Source: Clostridiaceae bacterium OM02-2AC (GTDB lineage: Bacteria; Bacillota_I; Bacilli_A; Erysipelotrichales; Erysipelotrichaceae). From it: a stretch of DNA of 64,000 bases. The stretch spans positions 15,446-79,445 of the forward strand of contig QULU01000022.1 of NCBI GenBank assembly GCA_003481775.1. Reading direction: 5' to 3'. Position numbers and translations under genes: made by a program. Positions 9,505-19,162 of this stretch are shown here, piece after piece. Position 1 is the stretch's first letter. Each line of letters opens with the position of its first letter. The notes beneath the pieces are model-generated. The model did no database searches. It was not told the origin of the DNA and saw only the letters and a list, made by a program, of their open reading frames with translations.

Positions 9505-9674
9505 AAAGAAAAAGGATTAAAGTAAGGCCGGCTGGTAACAGCCTTACCATTATGGTATTGCAGATAGTAATTATGATAGTTAAATTGGTCTTTTATCTGC
9601 AATGTTATTATATAACTGTTAAAATAGTAAATTCTTGTTATCTTTAGCAATTATTTGCAGTTTCCTTTTTTTTC

Positions 9675-11189
9675 CTATTTATCGTCAAAGGAATTCTTAT
9701 ACATCTTCGGGGTAACTCCGGTATACTTCTTAAAGATCTTCGTGAAGTAATTCTGCCCCTGAAATCCGACCTCATAAGCGATTTCCTTGATTCGCTTACC
9801 GCTTTTCAGCAGCTCCTTGCTCGCTTCAACCCGCCGCTCACTGACAAGCTCCGTAAAGGTTTTGTGCAGAGAATTGTTCAAGAGCTTACTCAGATAGAAC
9901 GGGGATATCTGCAGGGCATCTGCCATGTCCCCCAGCGTAATCTGTTTACGGTAATTGGCATCGATATAGCGGACAGCCTGACGTACCAGCTGATTGGTAT
10001 TGCGAAAACGCTCTTCAACGATGGGATCATACAGCCGATGCATCTGCATATGAAGATACAAAGGAACCTCCTGATGAATATTCGTACTGATTTGCAGTGG
10101 TGCGATTGCAATCTTTTGCAGATCGATATGTGCATATTCCCTTTGCAGGGTATCGCGCAGTTTTTCAAACAGGTCGGCCACCTCCTGAACAATTTGCTTA
10201 CGCTCATGGGGAATCAGTGTCAGACAGAGCTGATGGACTGCCTTTTTAAGCCCCTCCTCATCCATTTTCTGAAAGATGGACACAAATTGTGCGACAATCT
10301 TATCCAGATCGATATCAGCTCTGCAGGCATTGTTACTGTCTTGCAGCAGCTGAAAGCAAAGCGGCTCCTGCGCGCCGATGCGATCTCTTGCCATCTGAAA
10401 GGAATGGTGAAACAGTGCGATATCATTCACAATCGGACCGATACCAAAAGCAAAGCTGTCCGACTGCAATGCAGTGATATAGTCTTCCAGCTGCTGTAAC
10501 TCTTCCTGTCCGATCGCCCGCTCCGCCAGAATGTAAAAGATCTGCAGCTCATGAAACAGCTCCTTCAGGCAGCGAAAGCCCAGCTGTATGAAGCCTGTGG
10601 CTACCTTTTCCATGTAGGCTTGATCGTAATGGGAGGAACGGATGATAAAGCAGAAGCCGCTGCAAATGCGCGGGCTGAGCAGTCTCAGATTTTTGCGCAG
10701 TACCAGCTCATCCTCATTCGATAGAATGGCAAACAGGCATTCGTTTTCCACCACCGGTGTAATTCTTTCTATTTTTTCCAGCAAATCGCTCTGGTGCCTT
10801 TTTTCATCCTGCTTCTGCTGTAGGTGCTCCATTGTTTTCTGAAGGGCATCCCTTAGGTGATCAATCGTATACGGCTTTAAGATGAAATCCTCTACCCCAA
10901 GGCGAATCGCCTCCTGTGCATATTCAAAATAATTGTAAGAGGACAAAATCAGAAATTCCACCTCCTGACGGGTTTGCCGAATGCGGCGAATCACCTCCAG
11001 ACCATTGATTCCGGGAATGTTGATGTCAGCAAGTACGATGTCTGGATGATGTGCTTCAAACAGCGTCAGCGCTTCTTTTCCATTTTTTGCAGCATACAGC
11101 TCCTGACATTCCGGAAATCCCTCCTGAATGATTTTATACAGCGTTTCCCGCTCAATCTGCTCATCCTCGATGATCATGATTTTATACAT
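9675..11189 (-). CDS. YesN-like response regulator with AraC DNA-binding domain
   Basis: A 504-residue transcription regulator. An N-terminal receiver domain carries the acidic pocket IIEDE, the phospho-acceptor D55 in VLADINIPG and the lysine of ILKPY near 105. A long middle region follows, and the last 100 residues form a two-helix-turn-helix AraC domain (ITLGDMADALQISPFYLSKLL, then IKEIAYEVGFQGQNYFTKIFKKY). The ATG at 11189 has GAAGGAG seven bases upstream; the earlier in-frame ATG is too close to it. The start overlaps the kinase stop by 8 bases, so the two are translationally coupled. It presumably activates a sugar-uptake operon that is not in this window. Confidence 0.93.
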   Translation of the reverse strand: MYKIMIIEDEQIERETLYKIIQEGFPECQELYAAKNGKEALTLFEAHHPDIVLADINIPGINGLEVIRRIRQTRQEVEFLILSSYNYFEYAQEAIRLGVEDFILKPYTIDHLRDALQKTMEHLQQKQDEKRHQSDLLEKIERITPVVENECLFAILSNEDELVLRKNLRLLSPRICSGFCFIIRSSHYDQAYMEKVATGFIQLGFRCLKELFHELQIFYILAERAIGQEELQQLEDYITALQSDSFAFGIGPIVNDIALFHHSFQMARDRIGAQEPLCFQLLQDSNNACRADIDLDKIVAQFVSIFQKMDEEGLKKAVHQLCLTLIPHERKQIVQEVADLFEKLRDTLQREYAHIDLQKIAIAPLQISTNIHQEVPLYLHMQMHRLYDPIVEERFRNTNQLVRQAVRYIDANYRKQITLGDMADALQISPFYLSKLLNNSLHKTFTELVSERRVEASKELLKSGKRIKEIAYEVGFQGQNYFTKIFKKYTGVTPKMYKNSFDDK

Positions 11190-12657
11190 ATCCATTCTCC
11201 TTCAAATCAATCTGTATATTGATTTCAAACCCGCAATCCTCCAGACTGTTGACAATTATGCGCACGGCGTCACCATAGAAGGCCTTCAGACGCCTTGTAA
11301 CATTATAAAGTCCCAGATGAGAGCGTTCATCGCTGCTCATGCGAAAATCGTTCAGAATGAGCTTCTCCAGCTCATCCGCAGGCATACCGGCACCATTGTC
11401 ACTAACGGAAATCATAAGTTCATTATTGAGGCGGCTCACCTCGATGACCACCTCTCCATCCTCGATGGTGTCCTGTAGGCCGTGCGATACCGCATTTTCC
11501 ACAAGCGGCTGCAGAACCATAGAGGGCATAGGAATATCCGGCAGTTTCTCCTCGATATCCATCAGAAAGCGAATTCTGTCTCCATAGCGCTTTTCCTGTA
11601 TATAATTATAATTGCGGATTGCTTTTATTTCCTTTTTCAAAGAGCTGATCTTGCTTGCATTATCCAGCCCGTAGCGAAGCAGCTGACTCGTCTTCTCCAT
11701 CAGCTCGCTGGTCTCATAGGCTCCCTCGCTGTACGCCTTTTTATAAATCATATTCAGTGTATTGAACAGGAAATGCGGGTTGATTTGATTTTGTAAAATG
11801 CGCAGCTCGCTTTGGGCAAGCAGCTCATCCTTGCGCAGGTTATCGTTTTGCTGTTCCAAAACCCTACGCTCCAGTCTTGCTTTTTCATTTTCATACTGGA
11901 TATTTTTTTCAATACTATCCGCCATATCCTCCAGCGCAAGACAGAGTACATTCATTTCCTTATTCGTATTGGAAATCTGCGTGAGGTCATATGCTCCCTT
12001 TTTGATACGGTTCATATTGTTGATAACCTTTTCCAGAGGATCGGTTATGGATTTGATGGTGGATATGGAAAAATAGATCATCCACACGATCAGATAGAGG
12101 ATAAAGAACAGTGACACCAGCTGCATCGTTTTTTGATTGCTGTTGACCGCCGCTTTTTGCAGCTGCATATCCTGAGTCGCTAGACCATAATATTCACTTG
12201 CTGTTTTATTGATCAGATCATAATCATACAGCAGCTCCTGATACTTTGCACTGAACTCCTTTTCCTGCTGCAGATCGGAGGCGATTACAAGCTCTGCCTG
12301 TGCCATATAGCCGTCGACCATATTGTTCAGTAATTCAAAGCGCCAGACATGATCCTGATTTTTCAAACTCGTCTTCACCTTTTCCACATTCCGCTGCAAA
12401 ACGGAGCGATATCTATGAAAATCCTTATAATTCTGATCATCCGGAGAATACAGGTATACCTGTAAAGCATCATTGAGATTCTTCATATTGTCATAAAACT
12501 GATTGAGCTCATTATAGGTGGTATAGGTGGAATTGTATTTCTTTATCGTTCGATCATTGATGAGCACATAGGTCGTACAGACTAACACCATCACCACGAT
12601 CAGCATCAGATTGTAATTCATGATTTTGCTGCGAAAGCTCTTCGATTTATTCCACAT
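11182..12657 (-). CDS. YesM/LytS-type membrane sensor histidine kinase
   Basis: A 491-residue sensor kinase. One membrane segment lies near residues 15-34 and a second near 180-202, enclosing an extracytoplasmic domain; a HAMP-like linker and a coiled segment follow. The phosphorylated histidine sits in QINPHFLFN near 295, the form used by the YesM/LytS class, and the HATPase_c N box (LVENAVSHGL) and G boxes (DNGAGM) are intact. The start is the ATG-TGG codon pair at 12657, with AAGGAG seven bases upstream, overlapping the preceding gene by 11 bases. With a sugar-binding lipoprotein upstream and a YesN regulator downstream, it resembles the XylFII-LytS-YesN sensing arrangement of clostridia. 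Confidence 0.93.
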   Translation of the reverse strand: MWNKSKSFRSKIMNYNLMLIVVMVLVCTTYVLINDRTIKKYNSTYTTYNELNQFYDNMKNLNDALQVYLYSPDDQNYKDFHRYRSVLQRNVEKVKTSLKNQDHVWRFELLNNMVDGYMAQAELVIASDLQQEKEFSAKYQELLYDYDLINKTASEYYGLATQDMQLQKAAVNSNQKTMQLVSLFFILYLIVWMIYFSISTIKSITDPLEKVINNMNRIKKGAYDLTQISNTNKEMNVLCLALEDMADSIEKNIQYENEKARLERRVLEQQNDNLRKDELLAQSELRILQNQINPHFLFNTLNMIYKKAYSEGAYETSELMEKTSQLLRYGLDNASKISSLKKEIKAIRNYNYIQEKRYGDRIRFLMDIEEKLPDIPMPSMVLQPLVENAVSHGLQDTIEDGEVVIEVSRLNNELMISVSDNGAGMPADELEKLILNDFRMSSDERSHLGLYNVTRRLKAFYGDAVRIIVNSLEDCGFEINIQIDLKENGYV

Positions 12658-13618
12658 GCATTTTCTCCTTCTGCAGCGTGGATGCATACGTTTTCAGATT
12701 CTTCCTGTTGACAAGCATGAGATAGGAAGGAATCCGCTCCTTCTTTGGCCGTATTCCCTTTGTGACATAGTCATATAGTATATGCACGGATTCGTATCCG
12801 TACTGATAAAAGGATGTCACAATACTTCCTTCCACCTTTCCCTTGCGTATCAGCTCCAGCGTTTCCTTCATGTCATCAACACCATATACAAGGATCTGAT
12901 CGTGATTGTTCATATACTCGCTGGCATCCACAAAACCGATTGCATTCTCACCAGCCAGATTGATGGAAACATTCATACCGGTATCCTTTTGCAGTACCTT
13001 GACCCACTCGTTACGGGAGGTGAGCTGATCACTGCGCGATTCACTTTTTGCGACAATTTCAAAACCACCGGGATGTTGTGCAAAAACAGCTTCAATGGAG
13101 GCAATCTGATCCTTTGCAAGGTCAAAGCTTAAATCGCTGACCTGTATGCCGATGCGAAGCCTTTTATTCTTCCCCAGCTTCTCCTCGATATCAGCTAACA
13201 GAAGTCTTGCCTGCTCATCGAAATCCTTGCTGATTGTCGTTAAAGGCCTGCTTCCCTCAACCGGAGAATCCACCAGTACAAAGGGGATATCCTTATCATT
13301 TCCCTTCTGAATCAGCTCCTTGCTGATGACACCCTGTGTGATGATACCATCCGCCTTTTTTAAAAGACCTGTATTGATGACATCCACCATATCATTCGTA
13401 GATATTTTAATAGGACCCTTCCAGTCGCAATGCACCTCCAGCTCGGTACAGGCATCCTGCATCCCCTCTCTGGCCTTCTGCCAGAGCGTGTGCGTGGATA
13501 ACGGTGTGGCAAACAGAAAGTACTGTGAGGATTTTTTCTCCTCTGCCGGCTCCGCTGTACTACAGCCACTGCATAGTATCAGACAAAGGCATAATTGTAA
13601 CAGACTCTTTTTTCTCAT
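12647..13618 (-). CDS. Sugar-binding lipoprotein (ribose/galactose-type), sensor partner
   Basis: A 323-residue periplasmic-binding-protein-like lipoprotein of the type I sugar family (Peripla_BP_4). The signal peptide runs to a lipobox-like CSGC with lipidated C19; the cysteine at -3 is unusual. The segments GIITQGVISKEL, PFVLVDSP and VYGVDDMKETLELI are family-typical. I start it at 13618, where the basic n-region begins and a GCAGGG lies six bases upstream; ATGs at 13624 and 13636 are possible. It is coupled to the kinase gene by overlap and has no permease or ATPase next to it, so it probably acts as an accessory sensor rather than a transporter subunit. The ligand is unknown. Confidence 0.85.
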   Translation of the reverse strand: MRKKSLLQLCLCLILCSGCSTAEPAEEKKSSQYFLFATPLSTHTLWQKAREGMQDACTELEVHCDWKGPIKISTNDMVDVINTGLLKKADGIITQGVISKELIQKGNDKDIPFVLVDSPVEGSRPLTTISKDFDEQARLLLADIEEKLGKNKRLRIGIQVSDLSFDLAKDQIASIEAVFAQHPGGFEIVAKSESRSDQLTSRNEWVKVLQKDTGMNVSINLAGENAIGFVDASEYMNNHDQILVYGVDDMKETLELIRKGKVEGSIVTSFYQYGYESVHILYDYVTKGIRPKKERIPSYLMLVNRKNLKTYASTLQKEKMHVE

Positions 13619-13685
13619 TCTCATCCCTGCTCTCATGGAATCATTCTATCATATCACAGACAAATTGAAAACGCGTGAAAAATAA

Positions 13686-13725
13686 AAAAAATGATTCTTG
13701 AAAGGGATCATAAGAATCATTTCTT
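13686..13725 (-). terminator. Terminator after the GGDEF gene
   Basis: AAATGATTCTT / AAGAATCATTT stem with a 12-base loop, followed on the minus strand by a T-rich run. Confidence 0.8.
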
Positions 13726-13924
13726 TATACAAAATTATCAGTCACAGAGACGATCCTCATATCGCTCCATCAGTGAAGAACCGCTGAACTGCATTCATGT
13801 CCGGGGTTTACTGCGGCTGTTTTCTTCTCTGATAACATTGTGATTAAGCGGCATAGCTGCCGACTACAGTACATAGTATACAGTATCAAATATAAAATAT
13901 CTTGTCATTTTTAGCAATATCTTG

Positions 13925-15496
13925 TCATGTGCTCAATTCCGTAATATCATAACGGTTTCCACCGGCATGCTTTGCACGATACATCGCTTCATCCGCCTTT
14001 TGAAATATCTCATCATACCTGCATACATGATCACTCATACATACACCAATACTGGCACTCAATACCTGCTTGTTCTCGATTCTTGTGTTTACCAGACGAT
14101 CTAAAAGCTCATCCAAACGCTCATGCAGATAAGGCAGGGAAAGAATATTCTTCATAAATACACAAAATTCATCACCGCCGATACGTCCGATGAAGTCACT
14201 GCTGCGCAGAACCTCCTTCACAACCTTTACAACATGCAGAAGGACCTGGTCACCAACCAAATGGCCGAAGGTATCATTGATGCTTTTGAATTTATCAATG
14301 TCGATAACGAGCAGACAGATATACTGATCCTGATGCATTGCCTCAAGCTCAGCACTTACATGTGCCCGGAATGCCGTTTTATTCATGACATTCGTAAACT
14401 CCTCAATTTCCGAACGGCGCTCCAGCTCTCTGTTTTTCTTTAAAATCTGATTGCGCTCATAGAGCAGCTGCTCCATATCTATTTTCAATAAAAGCGTATT
14501 CTTCATATTGTTGTGTGTTGCAGACAGCTCCAGCTGCCGTATTTCATAATACTCCTGCAGTGCCGTTAAGCGCTCCTGCTCATTGCAGAAGCTGTTTGCA
14601 TAAAGAACCTGGCATTCCTTCAGCTCAGAATGCTTTTGATATTCGGGATAATCCTGCAAAATCTGATACAGCTTATCCAGCACCTGCGAGGATAGCTGCT
14701 GCTCCTGAAACTGTATGCAGACCTTACATACCTTGATAAGATTTTTAAAGGTATGCAGACGATCCTGCTCACTGTCGGCAATAGCCAGCAGGATAGTAAC
14801 CTCTTTCTTCACGCTTGTTATATCCTGTTGGTATGCAGCGCGCAGTACCTGATACAGCTGATAATCATTATCGACGGTAGCGTCATCAAAGCGCTTGTGG
14901 TATTCACGATACCAGGTGAGCCAGTGGGTGTAGGTTTCCTCATTTCTCAGAAACACGCTGATTCCCAGCAGATTGATGATATTATAGCCGTCATTTATCA
15001 TGAGGTCGTCAAAGCCATTGATTCCTCGCTCTGTAATCGCCTTTTCAAAATATTCCTCTGCTATTTCATAATACCCCAGATCAAGGAATAAAACGCCAAG
15101 ATTATTCAGAATGATATACAGGTAGCCCAGCTCCTGATGATCGAATGCAATATAATAGGCCTTCAGCATGTATTCCACTGACATGATTTCATCACCGATG
15201 GTTGCACTCACCATACCCGCCACATTGTAACACATCATTTGAAAAAACGGATAGGGTGATTCCTCGCCGATGCGGATTCCCTCCTGCAAATACGTCATAG
15301 AGGTCTCGTATTGTCCTTTATTGAAGTAGTAGTTCCCCAGGAAATAACAGGCAATAATTTCATAATGCGCGCTCTTGAGCTGTATACTGAGATCGTATAG
15401 CTGTGTCGCACAATGAAAAATCCCTTCAAAATCACGAAGGACTCTATATTCCTCAATCTCTGTGTATAGATTTTTCAACGTATCTGTATTCATCAT
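13925..15496 (-). CDS. TPR-repeat diguanylate cyclase (GGDEF)
   Basis: A 523-residue soluble protein with no signal peptide or membrane segment. The N-terminal 330 residues are helical tetratricopeptide-type repeats (for example the LGYYEIAEEYFEKAI segment). A charged linker follows, then a GGDEF domain with the intact GGDEF catalytic motif near residues 438-442. An RSSD lies five residues before it, matching the inhibitory I-site, so c-di-GMP synthesis with product feedback is predicted. TPRs probably bind a protein or peptide signal. The start is placed at 15496 because an extended -10 (TGGTATGAT) ends six bases before this ATG; an upstream ATG at 15514 falls inside that promoter. No Shine-Dalgarno is visible, so translation may be leaderless. 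Confidence 0.88.
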   Translation of the reverse strand: MMNTDTLKNLYTEIEEYRVLRDFEGIFHCATQLYDLSIQLKSAHYEIIACYFLGNYYFNKGQYETSMTYLQEGIRIGEESPYPFFQMMCYNVAGMVSATIGDEIMSVEYMLKAYYIAFDHQELGYLYIILNNLGVLFLDLGYYEIAEEYFEKAITERGINGFDDLMINDGYNIINLLGISVFLRNEETYTHWLTWYREYHKRFDDATVDNDYQLYQVLRAAYQQDITSVKKEVTILLAIADSEQDRLHTFKNLIKVCKVCIQFQEQQLSSQVLDKLYQILQDYPEYQKHSELKECQVLYANSFCNEQERLTALQEYYEIRQLELSATHNNMKNTLLLKIDMEQLLYERNQILKKNRELERRSEIEEFTNVMNKTAFRAHVSAELEAMHQDQYICLLVIDIDKFKSINDTFGHLVGDQVLLHVVKVVKEVLRSSDFIGRIGGDEFCVFMKNILSLPYLHERLDELLDRLVNTRIENKQVLSASIGVCMSDHVCRYDEIFQKADEAMYRAKHAGGNRYDITELST

Positions 15497-15502
15497 AGCA
15501 AC

Positions 15503-15531
15503 ATCATACCACATTCATACCGTTTTTTAAA
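15503..15531 (-). promoter_or_regulatory. Extended -10 promoter of the GGDEF gene
   Basis: On the minus strand, TTTAAA is followed after 17 bases by TATGAT (15503-15508), with TG one base upstream of the -10. Only six bases separate the -10 from the chosen ATG, which would put transcription start at or next to the start codon. Confidence 0.45.
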
Positions 15532-15920
15532 CACTCTTCCGTCCTTGAGTGTCTATAAATGCGGATTTTATACAATACAATCAGTTCTCAGGCAGTACAT
15601 TTCAGGTCTTCATAGCCCCGTAAGCATTGCATGAGAAAGCCGCAGTTCGCACATATCAATGCAGGAAAAATAGCGGCTAACAGGCAGCTTCTATCTGTCA
15701 TTTTGATATAGTCCCAGTTTACCATGCATATGTAGACAGCTTGCATCCGCCCTGCCGATGACTGCTGCTCACGAAGTATATTGGTTTTCTGCAATGCTTC
15801 TCCTCTGTTTCTAAAAGTCCTGAGATAAACAAGCTTCACCGTAAAACAGTATCACGGATCCCGGAAGCAGTGGAACCTGTCAGCAAAAGTGTGCACAGCT
15901 CTTGCACCCCTGTTGAAAGA

Positions 15921-15955
15921 GAAAAAAACCGGATATATTTCTGAAATCCGGTTTC
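15921..15955 (-). terminator. Terminator after ptsI
   Basis: AAACCGGAT / ATCCGGTTT stem with a loop of about 13 bases and a T run on the minus strand. Confidence 0.85.
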
Positions 15956-15966
15956 TTATGCTTGAT

Positions 15967-17667
15967 TTAGTCTACAGCCTTTTTTACAAGTGCAAGAACG
16001 TCTTCTGCTGTTGCCTGACGCAGAGCCTCTTCTGCAAGACCCTCCATTTCCTTCTTGCTCAGGTTTGTAACCATCTTGCGAGCCTTCAGAATCTGTGTAG
16101 CAGACATGGAGAATTCATCCAGTCCAAGACCGAGAAGTACAGGTACTGCATACTCTTCACCAGCCATTGCTCCACACATACCAGCCCATTTGCCTTCCTT
16201 GTGTGCTCCATCAATCGTCATTTTTATCAGACGCAGAATTGATGGATTATATGGCTGATACAGATAGGATACCTTCTCATTCATACGGTCAGCTGCCATG
16301 GAGTACTGAATCAAATCGTTTGTACCAATGGAGAAGAAGTCTGCTTCCTTCGCAAAGTTATCTGCATTTACTGCAGCAGCAGGAATCTCTACCATCATAC
16401 CTACTTCGATTTTATCTGCAACCTTAACACCTTCTGCAATCAGTTTTTCTCTTTCTTCTTCAAAGATTGCCTTACCCTGACGGAATTCATCAACCGTAGC
16501 AATCATCGGGAACATAATGCACAGTCTTCCGTAAACAGAAGCACGAATCAGTGCACGCAGCTGTGTGCGGAAGATTTCTGTTCTGTCAAGACACAGACGA
16601 ATTGCACGATATCCCAGGAACGGGTTCATTTCAGGATCGAATGTGAAGTAAGGAAGCTTCTTGTCACCACCGATATCCAGTGTACGTACGACAACACGGC
16701 GTCCTCCCATACCTTCCAGAACTGCTTTATAAGCTTCAAACTGCTCATCCTCTGTAGGGAAATGATCAGAGTGCATATACAGGAATTCTGTACGATACAG
16801 ACCGATACCTTCACCACCATTATTCAATACACCCTCTACATCATCCGGTGTACCGATATTTCCGGCAAGTTCAACCTCATGTCCGTCTGTTGTGATGGAT
16901 TTTGCATCCTTTAATACCTTCAGTGCTTCTTTTTCTTCCATATAAGCAGCACGTTTTCCTTCATATTCCTTGATTTCCTCAGCAGTTGGATTCAGAAGTA
17001 CAACACCATCCAATGCATCCAGAATTACTGTATCTCCATTGCTTGCGGCATCCAGAACACCACTGCAGCCTACAACTGCAGGAATCTCCAGAGAGTTTGC
17101 CATAATAGCAGAGTGGCTTGTCTTACCACCGATATTCGTCGCAAAGCCCTTTGCATATTCATTCAGCTGTGCTGTATCAGAAGGTGTCAGGTCATGCGCA
17201 ATAATTACAGAATCCTCGTTGATTGCACTCAGATCAGGAATTGTCAGACCCAGCAGATTACATTTCAAACGGAATGTAACATCCTTAACATCAGCTGCTC
17301 TTTCTTTAAAGTATTCGTTATCCATGGATTCAAACATGGCAACCATCATATTCGCAACTTCATTGGTTGCAAACTCTGCATTTACTTTGTCGTTTTCAAT
17401 CATTGAGATAATCTGGCTTGCCAGCTCAGGATCCCCAGCCATCATCAGATGAGCATCAAATACAGCCAGCTCTTCCGGTGCCAGACGTTTTGCGGCACGT
17501 TCCTTGATACCTTCAATATCGGATTTCGTTTTTTCCAAAGCAGCGTTAAATTTCGCTACCTCTTCTGCAGGTGTTGCTTCTGTCTTAACAATCTCGAAGC
17601 TCGGTGTTTCCAGCTTGTAAACCTTTGCAATCGCAATCCCTGCGGATGCTGCAATACCTTTTAACAT
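15967..17667 (-). CDS. ptsI: PTS enzyme I (phosphoenolpyruvate-protein phosphotransferase)
   Basis: Enzyme I takes phosphate from PEP and passes it to HPr, the first step for all PTS sugars. The 566-residue protein has the phosphohistidine loop [11 protein letters not shown] with His185, the PEP-binding barrel with RTEFLYM and GIGLYRTEF, and a C-terminal CGAMAG with the catalytic cysteine. The start has AGGAGG a few bases upstream. ptsH is not adjacent, unlike in Bacillus, and the gene is flanked by its own leader and terminator, so it is monocistronic here. A palindrome AAAGCGCTTT sits about 140 bases upstream, but its match to a cre site is poor. Confidence 0.97.
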   Translation of the reverse strand: MLKGIAASAGIAIAKVYKLETPSFEIVKTEATPAEEVAKFNAALEKTKSDIEGIKERAAKRLAPEELAVFDAHLMMAGDPELASQIISMIENDKVNAEFATNEVANMMVAMFESMDNEYFKERAADVKDVTFRLKCNLLGLTIPDLSAINEDSVIIAHDLTPSDTAQLNEYAKGFATNIGGKTSHSAIMANSLEIPAVVGCSGVLDAASNGDTVILDALDGVVLLNPTAEEIKEYEGKRAAYMEEKEALKVLKDAKSITTDGHEVELAGNIGTPDDVEGVLNNGGEGIGLYRTEFLYMHSDHFPTEDEQFEAYKAVLEGMGGRRVVVRTLDIGGDKKLPYFTFDPEMNPFLGYRAIRLCLDRTEIFRTQLRALIRASVYGRLCIMFPMIATVDEFRQGKAIFEEEREKLIAEGVKVADKIEVGMMVEIPAAAVNADNFAKEADFFSIGTNDLIQYSMAADRMNEKVSYLYQPYNPSILRLIKMTIDGAHKEGKWAGMCGAMAGEEYAVPVLLGLGLDEFSMSATQILKARKMVTNLSKKEMEGLAEEALRQATAEDVLALVKKAVD

Positions 17668-17982
17668 AAGTATGTCCTCCTCTTACTTCATGTAATACTT
17701 ATTAAAAGTAGTCCTTATCTGATAGAATCACAACGCTTCCATGAGTCTATCTCTACCTAAAATAATAACATTTTTTGAGCCTATAAGCAATGGAAGAATG
17801 CATTACAAAGCGCTTTTTTCGATAAAGAAAAAACGATATTGCCCTGCCTCATGCGCTTGTCCTTGCCACTGTTATCAGCAGCTGTAATCTTTTCCCATCA
17901 AGGAGCAGACAAAATGTCCGAAACAAAAAAAGCACAGGGCCTGCACAATTCGCAAACTCCTATGCTTACTTCTTTTTACGGC
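17668..17982. other. ptsI leader / opp downstream region
   Basis: About 315 bases separating the end of the opp operon from ptsI, both transcribed leftwards. It holds the opp terminator and the ptsI promoter region. I could not identify a consensus promoter with confidence. Confidence 0.4.
17925..17967 (-). terminator. Terminator of the opp operon
   Basis: On the minus strand AAGCATAGG pairs with CCTGTGCTT (one G-U pair) around a loop of about 20 bases, followed by a T run. It lies just past the coupled small membrane-protein gene and supports that gene being in the operon. Confidence 0.7.
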
Positions 17983-18177
17983 TTAGTGAAAATACAGAAG
18001 AAAGAGCCAGATAAATATACCGAGTACGGCACAGAACAGCAGAATTACCGGTACAAACACCGAGAATGCAGCCATAATGAGAGCCAGAAAGTCACCTTTT
18101 TCAAGATTTGCTTCCTTCCCTTCCCGCACTTCCTTCTTCTTCAACAGGTCTTTAAATTTCGGTTTGTTGATGAACAC
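17983..18177 (-). CDS. Small membrane protein translationally coupled to oppF
   Basis: A 64-residue protein starting with GTG, whose first base is the last base of the oppF stop codon (TAGTG). That overlap and the terminator just after its TAA argue that it is the last gene of the opp operon. The first 27 residues are basic and charged (MFINKPKFKDLLKKKEVREG); the rest is one long hydrophobic stretch of about 30 residues ending in YFH. Orientation is predicted as N-in with a single span or hairpin. I do not recognise a family. A role in assembly or stability of the Opp transporter is possible but is only context-based. Confidence 0.6.
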   Translation of the reverse strand: MFINKPKFKDLLKKKEVREGKEANLEKGDFLALIMAAFSVFVPVILLFCAVLGIFIWLFLLYFH

Positions 18178-19160
18178 TAGAACTCACCGCCAAAATGGCA
18201 GAGAACAACATGACCCGGTTTGATTTCCTTGGCAGCCGGCTCCTGTGTTTTACAGATATCCTTGGCATATGGACAACGTGGGTGGAATTTACATCCGCTT
18301 GGTACGTTGACATTGCTTGGAATCTCTCCATGAATTGCTTCCATGCTGGAACGCTGGGTAGGATCCGGCTTTGGAATTGCAGCCATCAGCGCCTTTGTAT
18401 AAGGGTGCTGAGGATTCTCATAAATTTCATTCTTATCTGCAAGCTCTACCAGAGAACCAAGATACATAACACCAACACGGTTACTGATATGCTTCACAAC
18501 ACTCAAATCGTGAGAAATGAAGATATAGGAAATCTTACGTTCCTCCTGCATATCCATCATCAGGTTGATGATCTGAGACTGAATGGATACATCCAGTGCG
18601 GATACCGGCTCATCACATACAATAAAGCTTGGATCCAGTGCCAGTGAACGGGCAATACCAATACGCTGACGCTGTCCTCCGGAGAACTGATGCGGGTAAC
18701 GGTAGCAGTAGTATGGCGGCAATCCGCATTTTTCCATCAGATTCAGAATATACTGCTTCAGCTCGTCACCTTTTTTATAATAGCCATGCGCAACCAGCGG
18801 TTCACTCAAAATGTTGTATACATTCATCCGGGGATTCAAAGAGCTGTATGGATCCTGGAAAATAATCTGCATTTCCTCACGCAGCTTTCGCATTTCCTTA
18901 CGGTTCTTTTTCAGAATATCTTCACCATTGAAGTGTACTTCTCCGCTTGTCGGTTCATGCAGACGAAGAATAGCACGTCCTAGGGTGGATTTTCCGCAGC
19001 CGGATTCTCCAACAAGACCAAGCGTCTCCCCTTCATACAGCTTGAAGGATACACCATCAACAGCCTTTACAAATTTTTTATTTTTATCCAGCTTACCTTT
19101 TCCAAGAGGGAAATATTTTTTCAGGTCTTTGACTTCGAGAATTACTTTCTTGTCTTCCAT
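18177..19160 (-). CDS. oppF: Oligopeptide ABC transporter ATP-binding protein OppF
   Basis: One of the two ATPases driving peptide import through OppBC. The 327-residue protein has Walker A GESGCGKST, signature FSGGQRQRIGIARSLAL, Walker B FIVCDEP, the H-loop ISHDLS, and a C-terminal oligopeptide/dipeptide transporter domain with the cysteine cluster CKFHPRCPYAKDIC. That cluster resembles the iron-sulphur-binding C-terminal motif of Opp/Dpp ATPases. It lies 2 bases after oppD and its stop overlaps the GTG of a small membrane-protein gene. Confidence 0.95.
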   Translation of the reverse strand: MEDKKVILEVKDLKKYFPLGKGKLDKNKKFVKAVDGVSFKLYEGETLGLVGESGCGKSTLGRAILRLHEPTSGEVHFNGEDILKKNRKEMRKLREEMQIIFQDPYSSLNPRMNVYNILSEPLVAHGYYKKGDELKQYILNLMEKCGLPPYYCYRYPHQFSGGQRQRIGIARSLALDPSFIVCDEPVSALDVSIQSQIINLMMDMQEERKISYIFISHDLSVVKHISNRVGVMYLGSLVELADKNEIYENPQHPYTKALMAAIPKPDPTQRSSMEAIHGEIPSNVNVPSGCKFHPRCPYAKDICKTQEPAAKEIKPGHVVLCHFGGEF

Positions 19161-19162
19161 TT

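Larger units (their letters stand above)
9205..9674. other. Convergent intergenic region with two terminators
   Basis: 470 bases between the converging pepF and yesN-like genes. It holds two strong hairpins, listed separately. Short frames between them (for example a 36-codon frame from about 9416 on the plus strand) have no RBS and run through the second hairpin, so I do not call them. The material between the hairpins reads like decayed coding DNA. Confidence 0.5.
15497..15966. other. Intergenic region upstream of the GGDEF gene
   Basis: About 470 bases. It holds the GGDEF promoter candidate at its left edge and the ptsI terminator at its right edge. An 83-codon minus-strand frame (15588-15839) has no RBS or recognisable motif and is not called. 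Confidence 0.5.

Noticed and set aside
9416..9526. 36-codon plus-strand frame with protein-like composition
   Set aside because: It has no RBS and reads straight through a perfect bidirectional terminator.
15588..15839. 83-codon minus-strand frame
   Set aside because: No Shine-Dalgarno, no recognisable motif, and no neighbour-like codon use; could be a remnant, but I cannot support a gene.
17807..17816. cre (CcpA) site upstream of ptsI
   Set aside because: Only the AAAGCGCTTT core palindrome is present; the flanking TG and CA positions of the cre consensus do not match.
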